From Nymphaea colorata (Eukaryota; Streptophyta; Magnoliopsida; Nymphaeales; Nymphaeaceae): a stretch of 64,000 bases of DNA. The notes below the pieces were generated by a model that did no database searches, had not been told where the DNA came from, and saw nothing but the letters and a program-made list of their open reading frames with translations. The translations under genes and the position numbers were made by a program. Numbering within the stretch: the stretch's first letter is position 1; every line of letters begins with the position of its first letter. Of the stretch, positions 54,381 through 64,000 are shown piece by piece. Where the stretch lies: the NCBI RefSeq assembly GCF_008831285.2, contig NC_045144.1:20723716-20787715 (forward strand), given 5' to 3'.

Positions 54381-56200
54381 TTATAGTACACTTTTTGTCA
54401 TTTGATCATGAGTTTACACAAGCTAGGATGGCCTAAAATCAGCTAAAATGTTTCTAATGCTATGTGCATGTTAATCTGTTGCTAATCAATGGGCATCATT
54501 TCATCATTTAATGTAACATAAGTAAAGCTAGTGTCTTGAAATGTTGAATATTTCTGCCCCCTGAAACAGCCTTAAAATTTTCTGACCTAAACATGCTGCC
54601 AGTGCTACTACATCCAGATTATGGGCAGTAACGACTTCACACTTCACAGAGATATCATATTTTGTTACTTCTCTAGAAACTGAGGCAGTAAATGGTACCA
54701 GCCTTTTACTAATCAATTTGGCAATGATGTTAGGGTGTTCATCAAACTGGGTGTGTATTTCTGGAGTTACAGGATTTAAGGGTGGTGTATTGATCAAGAG
54801 GCAGGATTTTGATTCTGGAGGCATCTATTTTTCTGCATAATCAGGGTTTGGCTCATCATTTATTTTCTGCAGATTTAAGAAGAAAAATCCTGTTAAGTGT
54901 TAAGTCGAAAGGAGCTTCATTCAGGTACTAGGTTCCACATATTGGTCATATCAGTACATTGTTGCCGTAGTTCCTGCAAGTGTCAGAGCTTCAAGCATTT
55001 TTTTCCGATTGCCTTTTAACTTGAATTCCCCAGATTTAGCGGCACTGCATTGTTCTTTTCACTCATTTTCTCATTGTTTCTTCCTTGCCTTTCTCATGCT
55101 TTTGTCTTTTCACTTGACATACGCTTTCACAAACGGTGCAAGCATGCCCTTTCGTTTGGTTCTTTGTTACCTTTTGACGTCCAACTTTCAGCTTTACCTT
55201 CATATAAAGCTTCTGGCATTGATCCTCTATGTTGGTAATGTTCCACATGGTGGATGAGAAGCACATGTTTGACATCTGAAAGCTGCCGAACGACTGGCCT
55301 TTGGAGGGGACAGGGAAGCTCATGTTTCACATATGAAAACCGACTGACTGATGGTCTTTGGAGGAGATGGTTGTGCTTTTGCTGCATGATTATACCAACA
55401 CCTTTCTTCTGTATCCATCTTGTCTATTCAAGTACGTATAGGCCTATATGACTCAAGGGGGTCGGCATGAATGGCAATGTAATACCGCTGTCAAGAGATA
55501 GTCCATCTCCCATGGACGTCAACTTGTGCAGACTGAAGCCATGTGTATCAGGGGTTGTGGAGGTGCAACCACGGATTTGTCGACTCATCAAGCAAAGTAA
55601 ATGCCTCTTGTCAAACTGCATGTGCGAAAAGTCTTTATTTATCCTCTACAAGCTCATGGACTGTAAGTGCTATTGTGGTTCCCTAAAAGCAGTGTAAAGA
55701 TGAATAATTGCCTGTATAATGTTCAGGAAAATTCTATCTGGAAGAAAATGAAAATGGCTTGAGGAACAATGAACTCTTTTTCAGCAGCTGAATATGACAA
55801 AGAAGGGCGAAAAAAAAAAGCACAGGCGGCAAAGAAGAAAATCCCTTTCCTTTTAATGTTGCAATAACATAAATGCCTTCAGTTTACCAAATATATGACA
55901 AGTTGAGAAATTTCTGGGGTCCTTCATTATCTCTTTAAATGACTCCTCAATTTACTCGTACATAAATTCATACATAAAGCCACGAAAATTTCTTTTGAAA
56001 ACTGTGATTCTATTATTTCAACAAAGTAAATTTACAATTTTACTTTTAATTGCCTTCATGGGAGACTAATTGAATGAATGCAAGAGCGGAAGCCATGTTT
56101 CATAATTGCAACAAGGAACCAAAGTCTTGGCACTTGTTTCTGGCTTGAGGCCACCATCTGGCCTCGGTTTATATGGCTCTTGTTGTTGTTGTCTTTGGCA
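54381..56200. other. NUP133 3' region and intergenic DNA
   Basis: Holds the NUP133 3' untranslated region, then non-coding DNA. A roughly 60-bp tandem repeat lies at 55258-55370 (CATGTTTGACATCTGAAAGC / CATGTTTCACATATGAAAAC, each followed by CTTTGGAGG). The plus-strand frame at 55467-55697 contains the protein-like SPSPMDVNLCRLKPC and VVEVQPRICRLIKQ, but no gene context was found. The minus-strand frame at 54528-54824 also looks moderately protein-like. Neither is named. Confidence 0.4.
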
Positions 56201-56261
56201 AAATTTTTGCCTTTACCCTCGCCTGCCTCAAGTGATACATTGTTTCTGCTTGGGCAAGGAG

Positions 56262-56912
56262 AATTGTTGGCAAACTTGGTGAGTTGATTCGAGAATTGGT
56301 CGAGTTAGGCTCGAGATTATTCTTTCACTGGGGAATGAGTTAGGACCAAGGTCAATTAGCACCAAAACTTGAGAAACTCGACCAAGAATCAGCTGACTTG
56401 CTGGATTGGTGACTTTATAATTGCCCGAGTTTGGGTGCTAACTCTTTTAAGGTGTAAACATTTATCTTGATTTTTAAATTCTTAATAATCTTTTGTTTGT
56501 TTCCTTCTCTTATGAAAACTTTGATAAGTGACATAAAAGAAATACTATCCCAACCATTTGCAAATATATTTTCACAATTAATCTCCAAACATCTACTGAC
56601 CGATGGAGAATCAGGTTGTTGGTACAACGAGTGAGACAGCGAGAGAGAGAGAGGAAAAGAGAGAAAGAGAGAGTTCTTGATAAATAAGTTAAGTTTTCTT
56701 AGATTCATGACCTTTTTTCTATGGTTAGAGTGGTTGACAAATCATAACCAAGATTAAGTTGCTCCATACTAAGTAGGAAGGCAATAGATTATATAACAAG
56801 ATTATAATAAAAAGACACTAAAAAATTTCAACCAGACATGGCCAAGTCATCGAGTCAACTTACTGACTCAGCCATCCGCTTATCTGAGTTTGATTCCTGG
56901 TTTGCCAATTAT
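56262..56912. mobile_element. TIR element, TAGTTGGCAAAC family, copy D, 9-bp target duplication
   Basis: Left end AATTGTTGGCAAACTTGG; right end reverse complement ATAATTGGCAAACCAGG. It is flanked by the perfect 9-bp direct repeat GGCAAGGAG (56253-56261 and 56913-56921). A 9-bp duplication is the mark of Mutator-like transposases. 651 bp, non-coding; contains a GA tract near 56640. Confidence 0.65.
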
Positions 56913-56929
56913 GGCAAGGAGTTTCTGCA

Positions 56930-57072
56930 AGAGAGAGAGAGACAAGAACCGGTCTCAGCCTCATAATGACACGATCAACACTACTCCCAATACCATTAAG
57001 GTAGCACCTTCTGAAAATTGAACTGAGGACATGACCACAACAAGTTACCCAACCTGACCAGATGCACTACTC

Positions 57073-57108
<36 letters not shown>

Positions 57109-57240
57109 AGAGGAGGGACAAGAACAGGTCCACTTGGGCTCATAATCAATACTACTCTTCAATACCATCAATGCCCCCAAGAATCAAACTGATTAGTGAC
57201 TACAACAAGCTACCCAACCTGACTGGTTGCACTACTCATC

Positions 57241-57297
<57 letters not shown>

Positions 57298-57300
57298 AAT
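56930..57300. repeat. Tandem duplication with GA microsatellites
   Basis: Two units of roughly 170-190 bp. Each contains GACAAGAAC.GGT, ATAATCAATACTACT-like, CAATACCATCAA/TTAA and ACAACAAG.TACCCAACCTGA, then GCACTACTCAT and a GA run (57075-57104 and 57244-57296). A weaker third segment ending in CATCAATCCGACCAGC follows at 57420-57530. Confidence 0.75.
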
Positions 57301-57540
57301 CCGTTTAAAAACATTATGAATTGGGATTTACTTGACGTTTCAAAGTTGGGAACATGGACGTAGAATTATGTGGTTCGTCCGATAACAAATGTCACTGTTT
57401 GTGGCACTCCTTAGCTCGACCACACATAGAGAGAGGAAGAGAGATAGCCAACTTGTCCCCAAAAACTCAACGCCACGACAATTAAACTGCTGACAGACCC
57501 TTTATTGTCCATCAATCCGACCAGCTAGGCTAAGTTCGAT

Positions 57541-57654
<114 letters not shown>

Positions 57655-57659
57655 TAAAA

Positions 57660-58720
57660 ATCTCATGGTGAGCAGCTTGACTGGGTCATGTCAATCCACA
57701 TTTCTGGTTTCTGTGGCTTTCCCAGCTCTCAAATGGAACCCTCAAGATATGTCCACCAGACTTGAAGATTCTCTGCACCATACAATCAATAATCTGCCAA
57801 ATGAACAGAAACTCGTGAAAAATAATTGTTCTTTGGGCAAAAATTTGGTCACAATGAGTGGATACCATAAATGACGAAAAGAAAGCATAAAATATTTAGA
57901 AGAAAGGAAAAAAAAAAAAAACAAGTGGATGGTGTCTGAGTTTTATGTTCTGTAATAAGCGGAGAAAGGCGATAAATATATTTGTTCTAAAATTTTCGAA
58001 GAAAAATCAGGAAACTTAAATCCACTTAAATGTTTGGTAATAATTAAAAATATTCAACCTTTAAATATCGTTAAAAACATGTCTAAGTTCTATACTTGTC
58101 AACTCTAACGTCAATAAATTTATTTCAATGGACAAATTTAAGATAGTGGAAATTTACTGATATACCCAATTTTTATAAATCTACCTTGCACATCCTTCTC
58201 GCATTAATGAAAAGTTATTCACCGATCTAATTTTCACATTAAAAAAAAAACATGATTTAGATATAATTGGACAACACAAATGGATAGAATCCAACCATCT
58301 GTTCTGAATCCAATCTAAAAGTTTTGATCTGGATAAAAAAGATCCACCCACCACCCTAGAACTAGTCCCCTATCAGATCCCGTTTCTCACGGGCTAAGCA
58401 AAGGGAGGCCTGAATGGGCCCTGAATCTACTTCAATTTTTTTTTAAATTTACATTTAAATTTTAAAAAATTTCACTTGTTTTATATAAAAATTTTTGAAC
58501 CGTAGTCAAAATTTAGAAACTTTAATTCACCATTCCTCATGAAGAATTTCTGACTCCGCCCTTGTTGTTTCTCACATACTCATTGGATCCATATCCACAA
58601 TGATCCAGAAGAAAACAACGTTATGATATTGTACTGATCTATTTAAAAAATCAGGCAAAAAAAAAATGGCGATATTTTGAAGATAGATTCAGAAAGGTCC
58701 TGCAAGAAGAAATATCAGAA
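57660..58720. other. Intergenic region upstream of LHCB2, no gene seen
   Basis: AT-rich. The open frames at 57665-57874 and its complement have no recognisable family. The part at 58370-58450 is GC-richer and may be an old transposon end. Confidence 0.5.
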
Positions 58721-58729
58721 CCATGTGGC

Positions 58730-59020
58730 TCTCAATGCTTCAAATTCTGGGCCACAAGAGCCACCAAAGCAAAAGCGGGCCCCGGCGAGATCCTCGAAGG
58801 CCAGGTGGCGCGCTGCCAGCCATCGAGCCTCATCCTAGAAGGGATCAATGGAGATCTCCATATCCAAATCCACCAATTGGCATCTTCACCTCTATCTTTC
58901 TTCTACACTCATCCAAGGCTCCATCAATAAAGGCAGAAGCTCACTCCCCTTCAAGGCAACTGGACAAAGAAGCCTCCCTCCTTACACTCTCAGAGACTTC
59001 CCAGCTCCCATCCAGTTCCA
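58730..59020 (+). promoter_or_regulatory. LHCB2: Promoter and leader of LHCB2
   Basis: A CCAAT box (58873-58877) follows a CCATATCC motif (a GATA-type light element in reverse). This resembles the CCAAT/GATA arrangement known from Lhcb promoters. No canonical TATA box is clear; CCTCTATC at about 58889 is the nearest candidate. The leader up to the ATG is CT- and A-rich. Open frames spanning it are not real. Confidence 0.4.
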
Positions 59021-60275
59021 ATGGCGACTTCCACGATCCACAGCTCGACTTTCGCCGGCCAAACTGTGCTCAAGCCCCAGAATGAGCTCGTCCGCAAGGT
59101 CGGCGTCTCCGGCGGCCGGATCTCCATGCGCCGGACCGTGAAAAGTACTCCCCAGAGTATCTGGTAGTGTTTTCTTCTTTCTTTGATTCAACTCTTTGTA
59201 GTTTCACTTCAAATCTCATGCCCCTCATTGCTGCCCTTCTAAAGAACATATCTCAAATATGAGAAGGAAAAAAGAAGAACCAGAACAACTCCAGCAGATT
59301 GATCACTTCACAGAGCTGAATGAAATGATCATGTTATGCGGGTGATTTCAAAAGATTTTTGTAGGTGGGATTCACTTTAAGTTATGGTTTTCGAAAACTG
59401 CATATTTGAGAACTGTGAATTTAAGATCTTGATGCAAGTTCATGATACGAATTTCAAAATTTTGTTGGAAATACAGAAGCCGAAATCTTTGGATTTAAGA
59501 TTCCAAAATCTCACATCACCATGAATCTCATAACCGAGACAGTGATTCCACTCATGCACATGCACTCATACATACACAATATGCACCACATATAACATGT
59601 TTGTGTGTGTGTTTGAATTTCAGGTACGGACCAGACAGACCGAAATTCCTCGGCCCATTCTCCGAGCAAACGCCGTCATACCTGACCGGAGAATTCCCCG
59701 GCGACTACGGCTGGGACACCGCGGGGCTGTCGGCGGACCCAGAGACATTCGCCAAGAACCGGGAGCTGGAGGTCATACATGCAAGGTGGGCGATGCTGGG
59801 CGCGCTGGGGTGTGTGTTCCCAGAGATACTGGCTAAAAATGGGGTGAAGTTTGGGGAGGCAGTGTGGTTCAAGGCTGGAGCTCAGATCTTCTCTGAGGGT
59901 GGGCTTGACTACCTGGGCAACCCCAACCTGATCCATGCACAGAGCATACTGGCCATATGGGCTTGCCAGGTAGTGCTGATGGGCTTTGTTGAGGGCTACA
60001 GAGTAGGGGGTGGGCCTCTTGGGGAGGGCCTGGATGCCCTGTACCCGGGCGGCGCCTTTGACCCACTGGGCTTGGCCGATGACCCGGAGGCGTTTGCCGA
60101 GCTCAAGGTCAAGGAGCTCAAGAATGGCAGACTGGCCATGTTCTCCATGTTTGGCTTCTTCGTGCAGGCCATAGTCACCGGCAAGGGACCCATTGAGAAC
60201 CTCTATGACCACTTGGCTGACCCAGCTACCAACAACGCCTGGGCCTATGCCACCAACTTTGTTCCGGGCAAGTGA
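59021..60275 (+). CDS. LHCB2: Chlorophyll a/b-binding protein of LHCII, type II (LHCB2), 264 aa
   Basis: Coding exons 59021-59163 and 59624-60275 (795 nt). It is one of the proteins of the trimeric photosystem II antenna in the thylakoid membrane. Residues 1 to about 36 are the chloroplast transit peptide ([20 protein letters not shown]). The mature start [12 protein letters not shown] is diagnostic of Lhcb2; its Thr-3 is the STN7 kinase site used in state transitions. The trimerisation motif WYGPDR follows. The three transmembrane helices carry chlorophyll ligands: [20 protein letters not shown] (helix B), [20 protein letters not shown] (helix C) and [20 protein letters not shown] (helix A). 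The end is [15 protein letters not shown] single intron near the start is typical of type II LHCII genes; here it splits the Trp codon of WYGPDR. Exon 2 is far richer in GC than its neighbourhood. Confidence 0.97.
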
Positions 60276-60366
60276 GTGTAAAAATTACTTAGTTTCTCTC
60301 AGTCCCTTCATGTACTTCAATGCTGAGCTCTTGTCAATTAAATGAATTACTCTTCTTTTCTTGTTC

Positions 60367-60397
<31 letters not shown>

Positions 60398-60540
60398 CGC
60401 GCACGCATGCACATGTTGGGGATGTAAGTTGCCTGGATTTTGGTTCGATCCAGCTTTTACCCATCGATCCAATGGACTTGGAGATCTTTTTTTGAAACTG
60501 CATCCAGTTTATGTATAATAAGGTTGAATCCTTTATTGGG
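60276..60540 (+). other. LHCB2: LHCB2 3' untranslated region and CT/GT microsatellite
   Basis: The stop is followed by T-rich 3' sequence. A CT run passing into GTGTGTGTGCGCGCACGC lies at about 60366-60408. No exact poly-A signal was assigned. Confidence 0.5.
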
Positions 60541-60956
60541 TCTTATACCTGGTTTCATATGAGCCACATATAGGCTGCAATGGGCAGTTGCCCACACCAG
60601 CCCCGCAAATTTTCTTCATATGGGTGTTTTCGATCATTCATTTATTTTTATGTGTTGATTTCCCTTAAAATATGCCAACTTGTAAAATGTATCCTTCATA
60701 TCAAAACTTAATAACTTACATTGACTTGTGAGAATGCATGTCCAGTCAAATTATGACTATAATTGGATTTGTTCTCGTTTAATAGATCGGACTAAGGTTG
60801 CATTTGATAGCCCCGGATCTAAGATTTTTTCCCACGAGGTCTTCATTTTTAGCAAGCAGCGGACCTCAAAATTTTCCAGTTTCTATTCCTCAAAAAGGGC
60901 TAAAATCTTTGCATCTAAGATCCGGCAAGGGGGGAAGGCTGGTGAAGGCTGGTGTT

Positions 60957-60958
<2 letters not shown>

Positions 60959-61032
<74 letters not shown>

Positions 61033-61043
61033 AAAAGAGAGAG
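60959..61043. repeat. (TA)n(GA)n microsatellite
   Basis: A TA run (to about 61008) passes into GA-rich repeats. A further GA run lies at about 61105-61122. Confidence 0.95.
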
Positions 61044-63595
61044 AGAGGGGAGAAAAGGCCCGGCAAGGGTTTCGCCAGCCAAACCCTCGTCTGGCCGGAA
61101 TTTAGAGAGAGAGAGAGAGAGAAAGATGGCCGAAATAGAAAATTTTAATTTGAGCCGATTAAAAAAATAAAAAAATAGTAGAAACTTGTTTAAATTTTTT
61201 AGAAAGCCCGTAAAGATTTTCAACAAAATCTGTGGACCACTCGACTCCTCCAAGAGAAAAAATCTGGGTTTCCTCTTTGTCCTCAGGTGACCTTTGGCTC
61301 TTCTCCTTTGGCCGATAAAGAAAAATATAAACGGGGGAGTAGACTCTAGACTCTATGATAAAGTCATATATGACCAAGTTATTTTTTTTTCCAATTTTAT
61401 GACTCAGTTTTTGCGGCTATGATTTAAAGCATGGCCTCACATTTACTAACTTAAAAAATATGTGTCTCACTTTTTTTTTTATTGATAAAACGTGAAAAGG
61501 TAAAAAACTATATCTGTCAGATTGAAAGACCTTACAAATTTCAGATTTTTTAAGCTGAAAAGAAGATACATGGTTGAGGATATGAACAGAAGATTAAATA
61601 ATTATTATTATATCAGCTGAACACAAAAAATATTTCATTTTACTGCCCAAAATAAACCCTCTTTTGAAGCCCATGTTGCACATCAATTGGCGGACCATTT
61701 ATGCTTTATTATTAAAAAAATTGACATACAGAATGGATCTGAGTTTTGAAGGGACCAACTATCTATGCCCTTCAAGTCTATGTCAATCTGACCATTTCAA
61801 ACAAAAGAAAATAAATCCGTATGAGTTTTTATGCTATGGAGACCAGCGGCTAGGTCTCGTGTTTGAGATCAGTCAGAAATTTTTTATGATGAGAATTGAA
61901 TTAATGTTTTTAAATTTTGATAAGGGTCGAAATATCATTTTTCAAAATTTTCAAGTAAAATTTTTTAAAATTTAAATGTTATTTTTTTAAAAAAATTAAG
62001 AAGATCTTGGGATTGATGTGAATGCCGCGTATAAGAGACAAAAAAATTAAAGCAAATTGGGGAGAGGCAAACAAGTCAAATGTGAATTAAGATAGTGTGT
62101 GGAAAGTGGTAATATTATTTAATTTGGTAGTTTCTCAGAACCACCAACCTATCCGTTCAACACGTTTGGGTCGCCTGGATCTTCTTAAAAATGGTAAATT
62201 TCATTGATGGTCCACCTTTTGGTCACTATATCTGAAACGAGCTTCATACGTTTTAGATTTCCCGATCCAAACCTTTCTTTTTCATGGAAACTGCAAACGC
62301 AGATTTCAAGTAAATATCAAAACTTATTCACGGCTTTCAACTCGAGGTGATTAGAAATCCACGTTAGCGTGAAATCCATTGTTTGAGCGAACAACGGTAG
62401 GGATTTCCAATGCCCACCAGCTGGGGTCGATTTCAAATTCACTGCTTTGTCCAATCTGTGGTGGATGCAAACACGATGGATTTGAACCTTTGTGGCTCAA
62501 GAAATCCCACTTTCTCTCAATGCAAATAAATAAAGTAATGATTTAAGTATGTATGAATTTTAATCATAACATCAAATCCTTACTTTGATGAACCATGAAT
62601 TTTATCATGAATCTTTTATCATATCGGTAAAAAAATGTCATATATCATTCTCATTATGTCAATTGAGACAACGACAACCGTAACACATTTTATGATGCTC
62701 ATAAGAAATCAACAGTTATATATATATATATATATATTGAAAACTAGACACTTTGATTTTAATGTTTGAAATGTTTTTTCCATACTCCAAATGACTTTAA
62801 GGGGTTGTTGAAGTATTTAAACATTTTTTTTTTGAGGCAGATTCATGAAACAATAATAATGTGCTGTTATTGTTGTCAAACAGCCCTTGAAGATCAAGTG
62901 CAAATCATTTTCTTTACAAAATGAATGCATATATTCTAAACTTGTATGACGCATGGAAGGGCCAAGTTCAAAATAATTCAATTTTCAAAATAAATGCAAA
63001 TATGTTAGACTTTTATGCTGCATTAATTTAAGCAAGGGATTTCAGGTAGTCCAAAAATGGGGCTCATATTTTTTTTCTCTTTTTTTATTGAAGGCCGTTT
63101 TCTAGACAGCTGCATGCCATGGGAACCCTGGTTGAATTTGGTTTTTTCAAAAAACTTAAAATCTTTTACTCAGCATTATCCATAACACTTTCTATCTGCC
63201 ATTTTTCTGAATTTTCAAAGATAGTAGCCCCTTGGTTAGGACTTGTCCTTATTAATAGTGGGGGTTGTATTGCCTACCAAAGTGATGTGACAAATCACAC
63301 TCCATTTGCTGACAGAAAAGACTTTTTCTTCATAAAAAGTCAAAAGTTTGCTGACCTGAAATGGAAAAAGAGCAAAAATCCAACCATCATTTAGCTAAAA
63401 TCTTGGTATCCTATATGCTATGTTTATTTCATGAATATCATAAAGGGGCCTGTTTTTCCATTTAAAAAAAAAACCAGACCCCTGGTTTTAGGGCCCTTTG
63501 ACTCTTTCTTGGTTATTTATGCTTTGTTTGATGCACAGATTTTACTGTGCATTGCAGAAACTTGTTGTTTTTATACAGCTTTTCATACTCAAATC

Positions 63596-63705
63596 AAACA
63601 CGGAAAAAAAGTTACTGTGTCAAATTCAATAGATCAAGGTAATTTTACTTAAACACGGAAAAAAAGTTACCGTGTCAAATTTAATAAATCAAGGTAATTT
63701 TACCC
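63596..63705. repeat. 55-bp tandem duplication
   Basis: Two adjacent units begin AAACACGGAAAAAAAGTTAC and end GATCAAGGTAATTTTAC / AATCAAGGTAATTTTAC, with a few substitutions. They sit between TTTGTTTGATGCACAG (about 63520) and CATCAAACGG (about 63760). These may be the ends of a small element related to the Harbinger-like one. Confidence 0.8.
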
Positions 63706-64000
63706 TAGAAAAAATTCGGACTTTTTTCCATCAACTTTTTCTATGGTAATTTTATTGTTCATCAAACGGAATCTTAGTGAAAAAAATTACATCAAGGCAA
63801 CGACACTTTCACAAAGCTCTAAGGTGGTGCGTGATAAACTACGTTTTTTAAAAAATAAGAAGAATTGTTTTTAAAAGGGATTGAATAACCTGCCCTCTTC
63901 CCCAGATTATTTATAAAAAAAAAGTGAGTTTTAGGTGTGTCATCAAAAACACAAACCAATTTTTAAAAAATGATTAAAAAACTATTTTTCATAAAACCAA

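Larger units (their letters stand above)
60541..64000. other. Intergenic region, repeats only
   Basis: No conserved coding segment. It contains a family end at 60796 (GGTTGCATTTGATAGCC, shared with 21493), the TA/GA microsatellite at 60959, T/A-rich DNA to 62100, a TA run at 62718-62737 and a tandem duplication at 63596. Open frames at 60728-61253 are microsatellite artefacts. Confidence 0.55.

Noticed and set aside
59676-60212. 178-codon minus-strand frame opposite LHCB2
   Set aside because: It is the shadow of a GC-rich coding exon.

Overview
This window is nuclear DNA from a flowering plant. Intron-rich genes with GT-AG splice sites are spread through AT-rich sequence full of microsatellites and small DNA transposons. 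The chloroplast antenna gene LHCB2 and the plant forms of NUP133 and NSA2 fix it as a land plant, and I judge it an angiosperm. I cannot name the species. All exon models were built by hand from reading frame, splice sites and remembered family sequences.

Layout, left to right. (1) 447-1859, minus: an intronless armadillo-repeat protein. (2) 5624-9436, plus: SEN54, the structural subunit of tRNA-splicing endonuclease, four coding exons, 267 residues; a CT-rich leader exon probably lies near 4380-4630. (3) 14917-19226, plus: a small 125-residue SAM-domain protein in three exons. (4) 23127-25770, minus: a possible 43-residue one-pass membrane protein in two exons. (5) 28479-33078, minus: NSA2, a 60S ribosome-biogenesis factor, 260 residues, nine coding exons, the first holding only the ATG. 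(6) 35144-54380, plus: NUP133, a scaffold nucleoporin, 1305 residues in eight exons over 19 kb. (7) 59021-60275, plus: LHCB2, 264 residues, with the single intron typical of that gene type.

Mobile DNA fills the rest. The most notable element is a 2.5-kb insertion in the last NUP133 intron (50813-53351). It has imperfect terminal inverted repeats and a TAA target duplication, as in the PIF/Harbinger superfamily. On its minus strand it carries a piece of an Mpv17/PMP22 membrane-protein gene with an intron boundary still visible, so it looks like a gene-capturing (Pack-type) element. Its right end holds two long perfect palindromes built on one 12-bp core. NUP133 intron 3 holds a decayed hAT transposase remnant whose first exon is tandemly duplicated. 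Other insertions include GC-rich hAT-like elements, a TIR family sharing TAGTTGGCAAAC-like ends (one copy with a 9-bp target duplication, so probably Mutator-like) and a probable tRNA-derived SINE.

The genes form no operon or pathway. NSA2 and NUP133 are head to head, with start codons 2.07 kb apart. I saw no CRISPR array, rRNA or intact tRNA gene.
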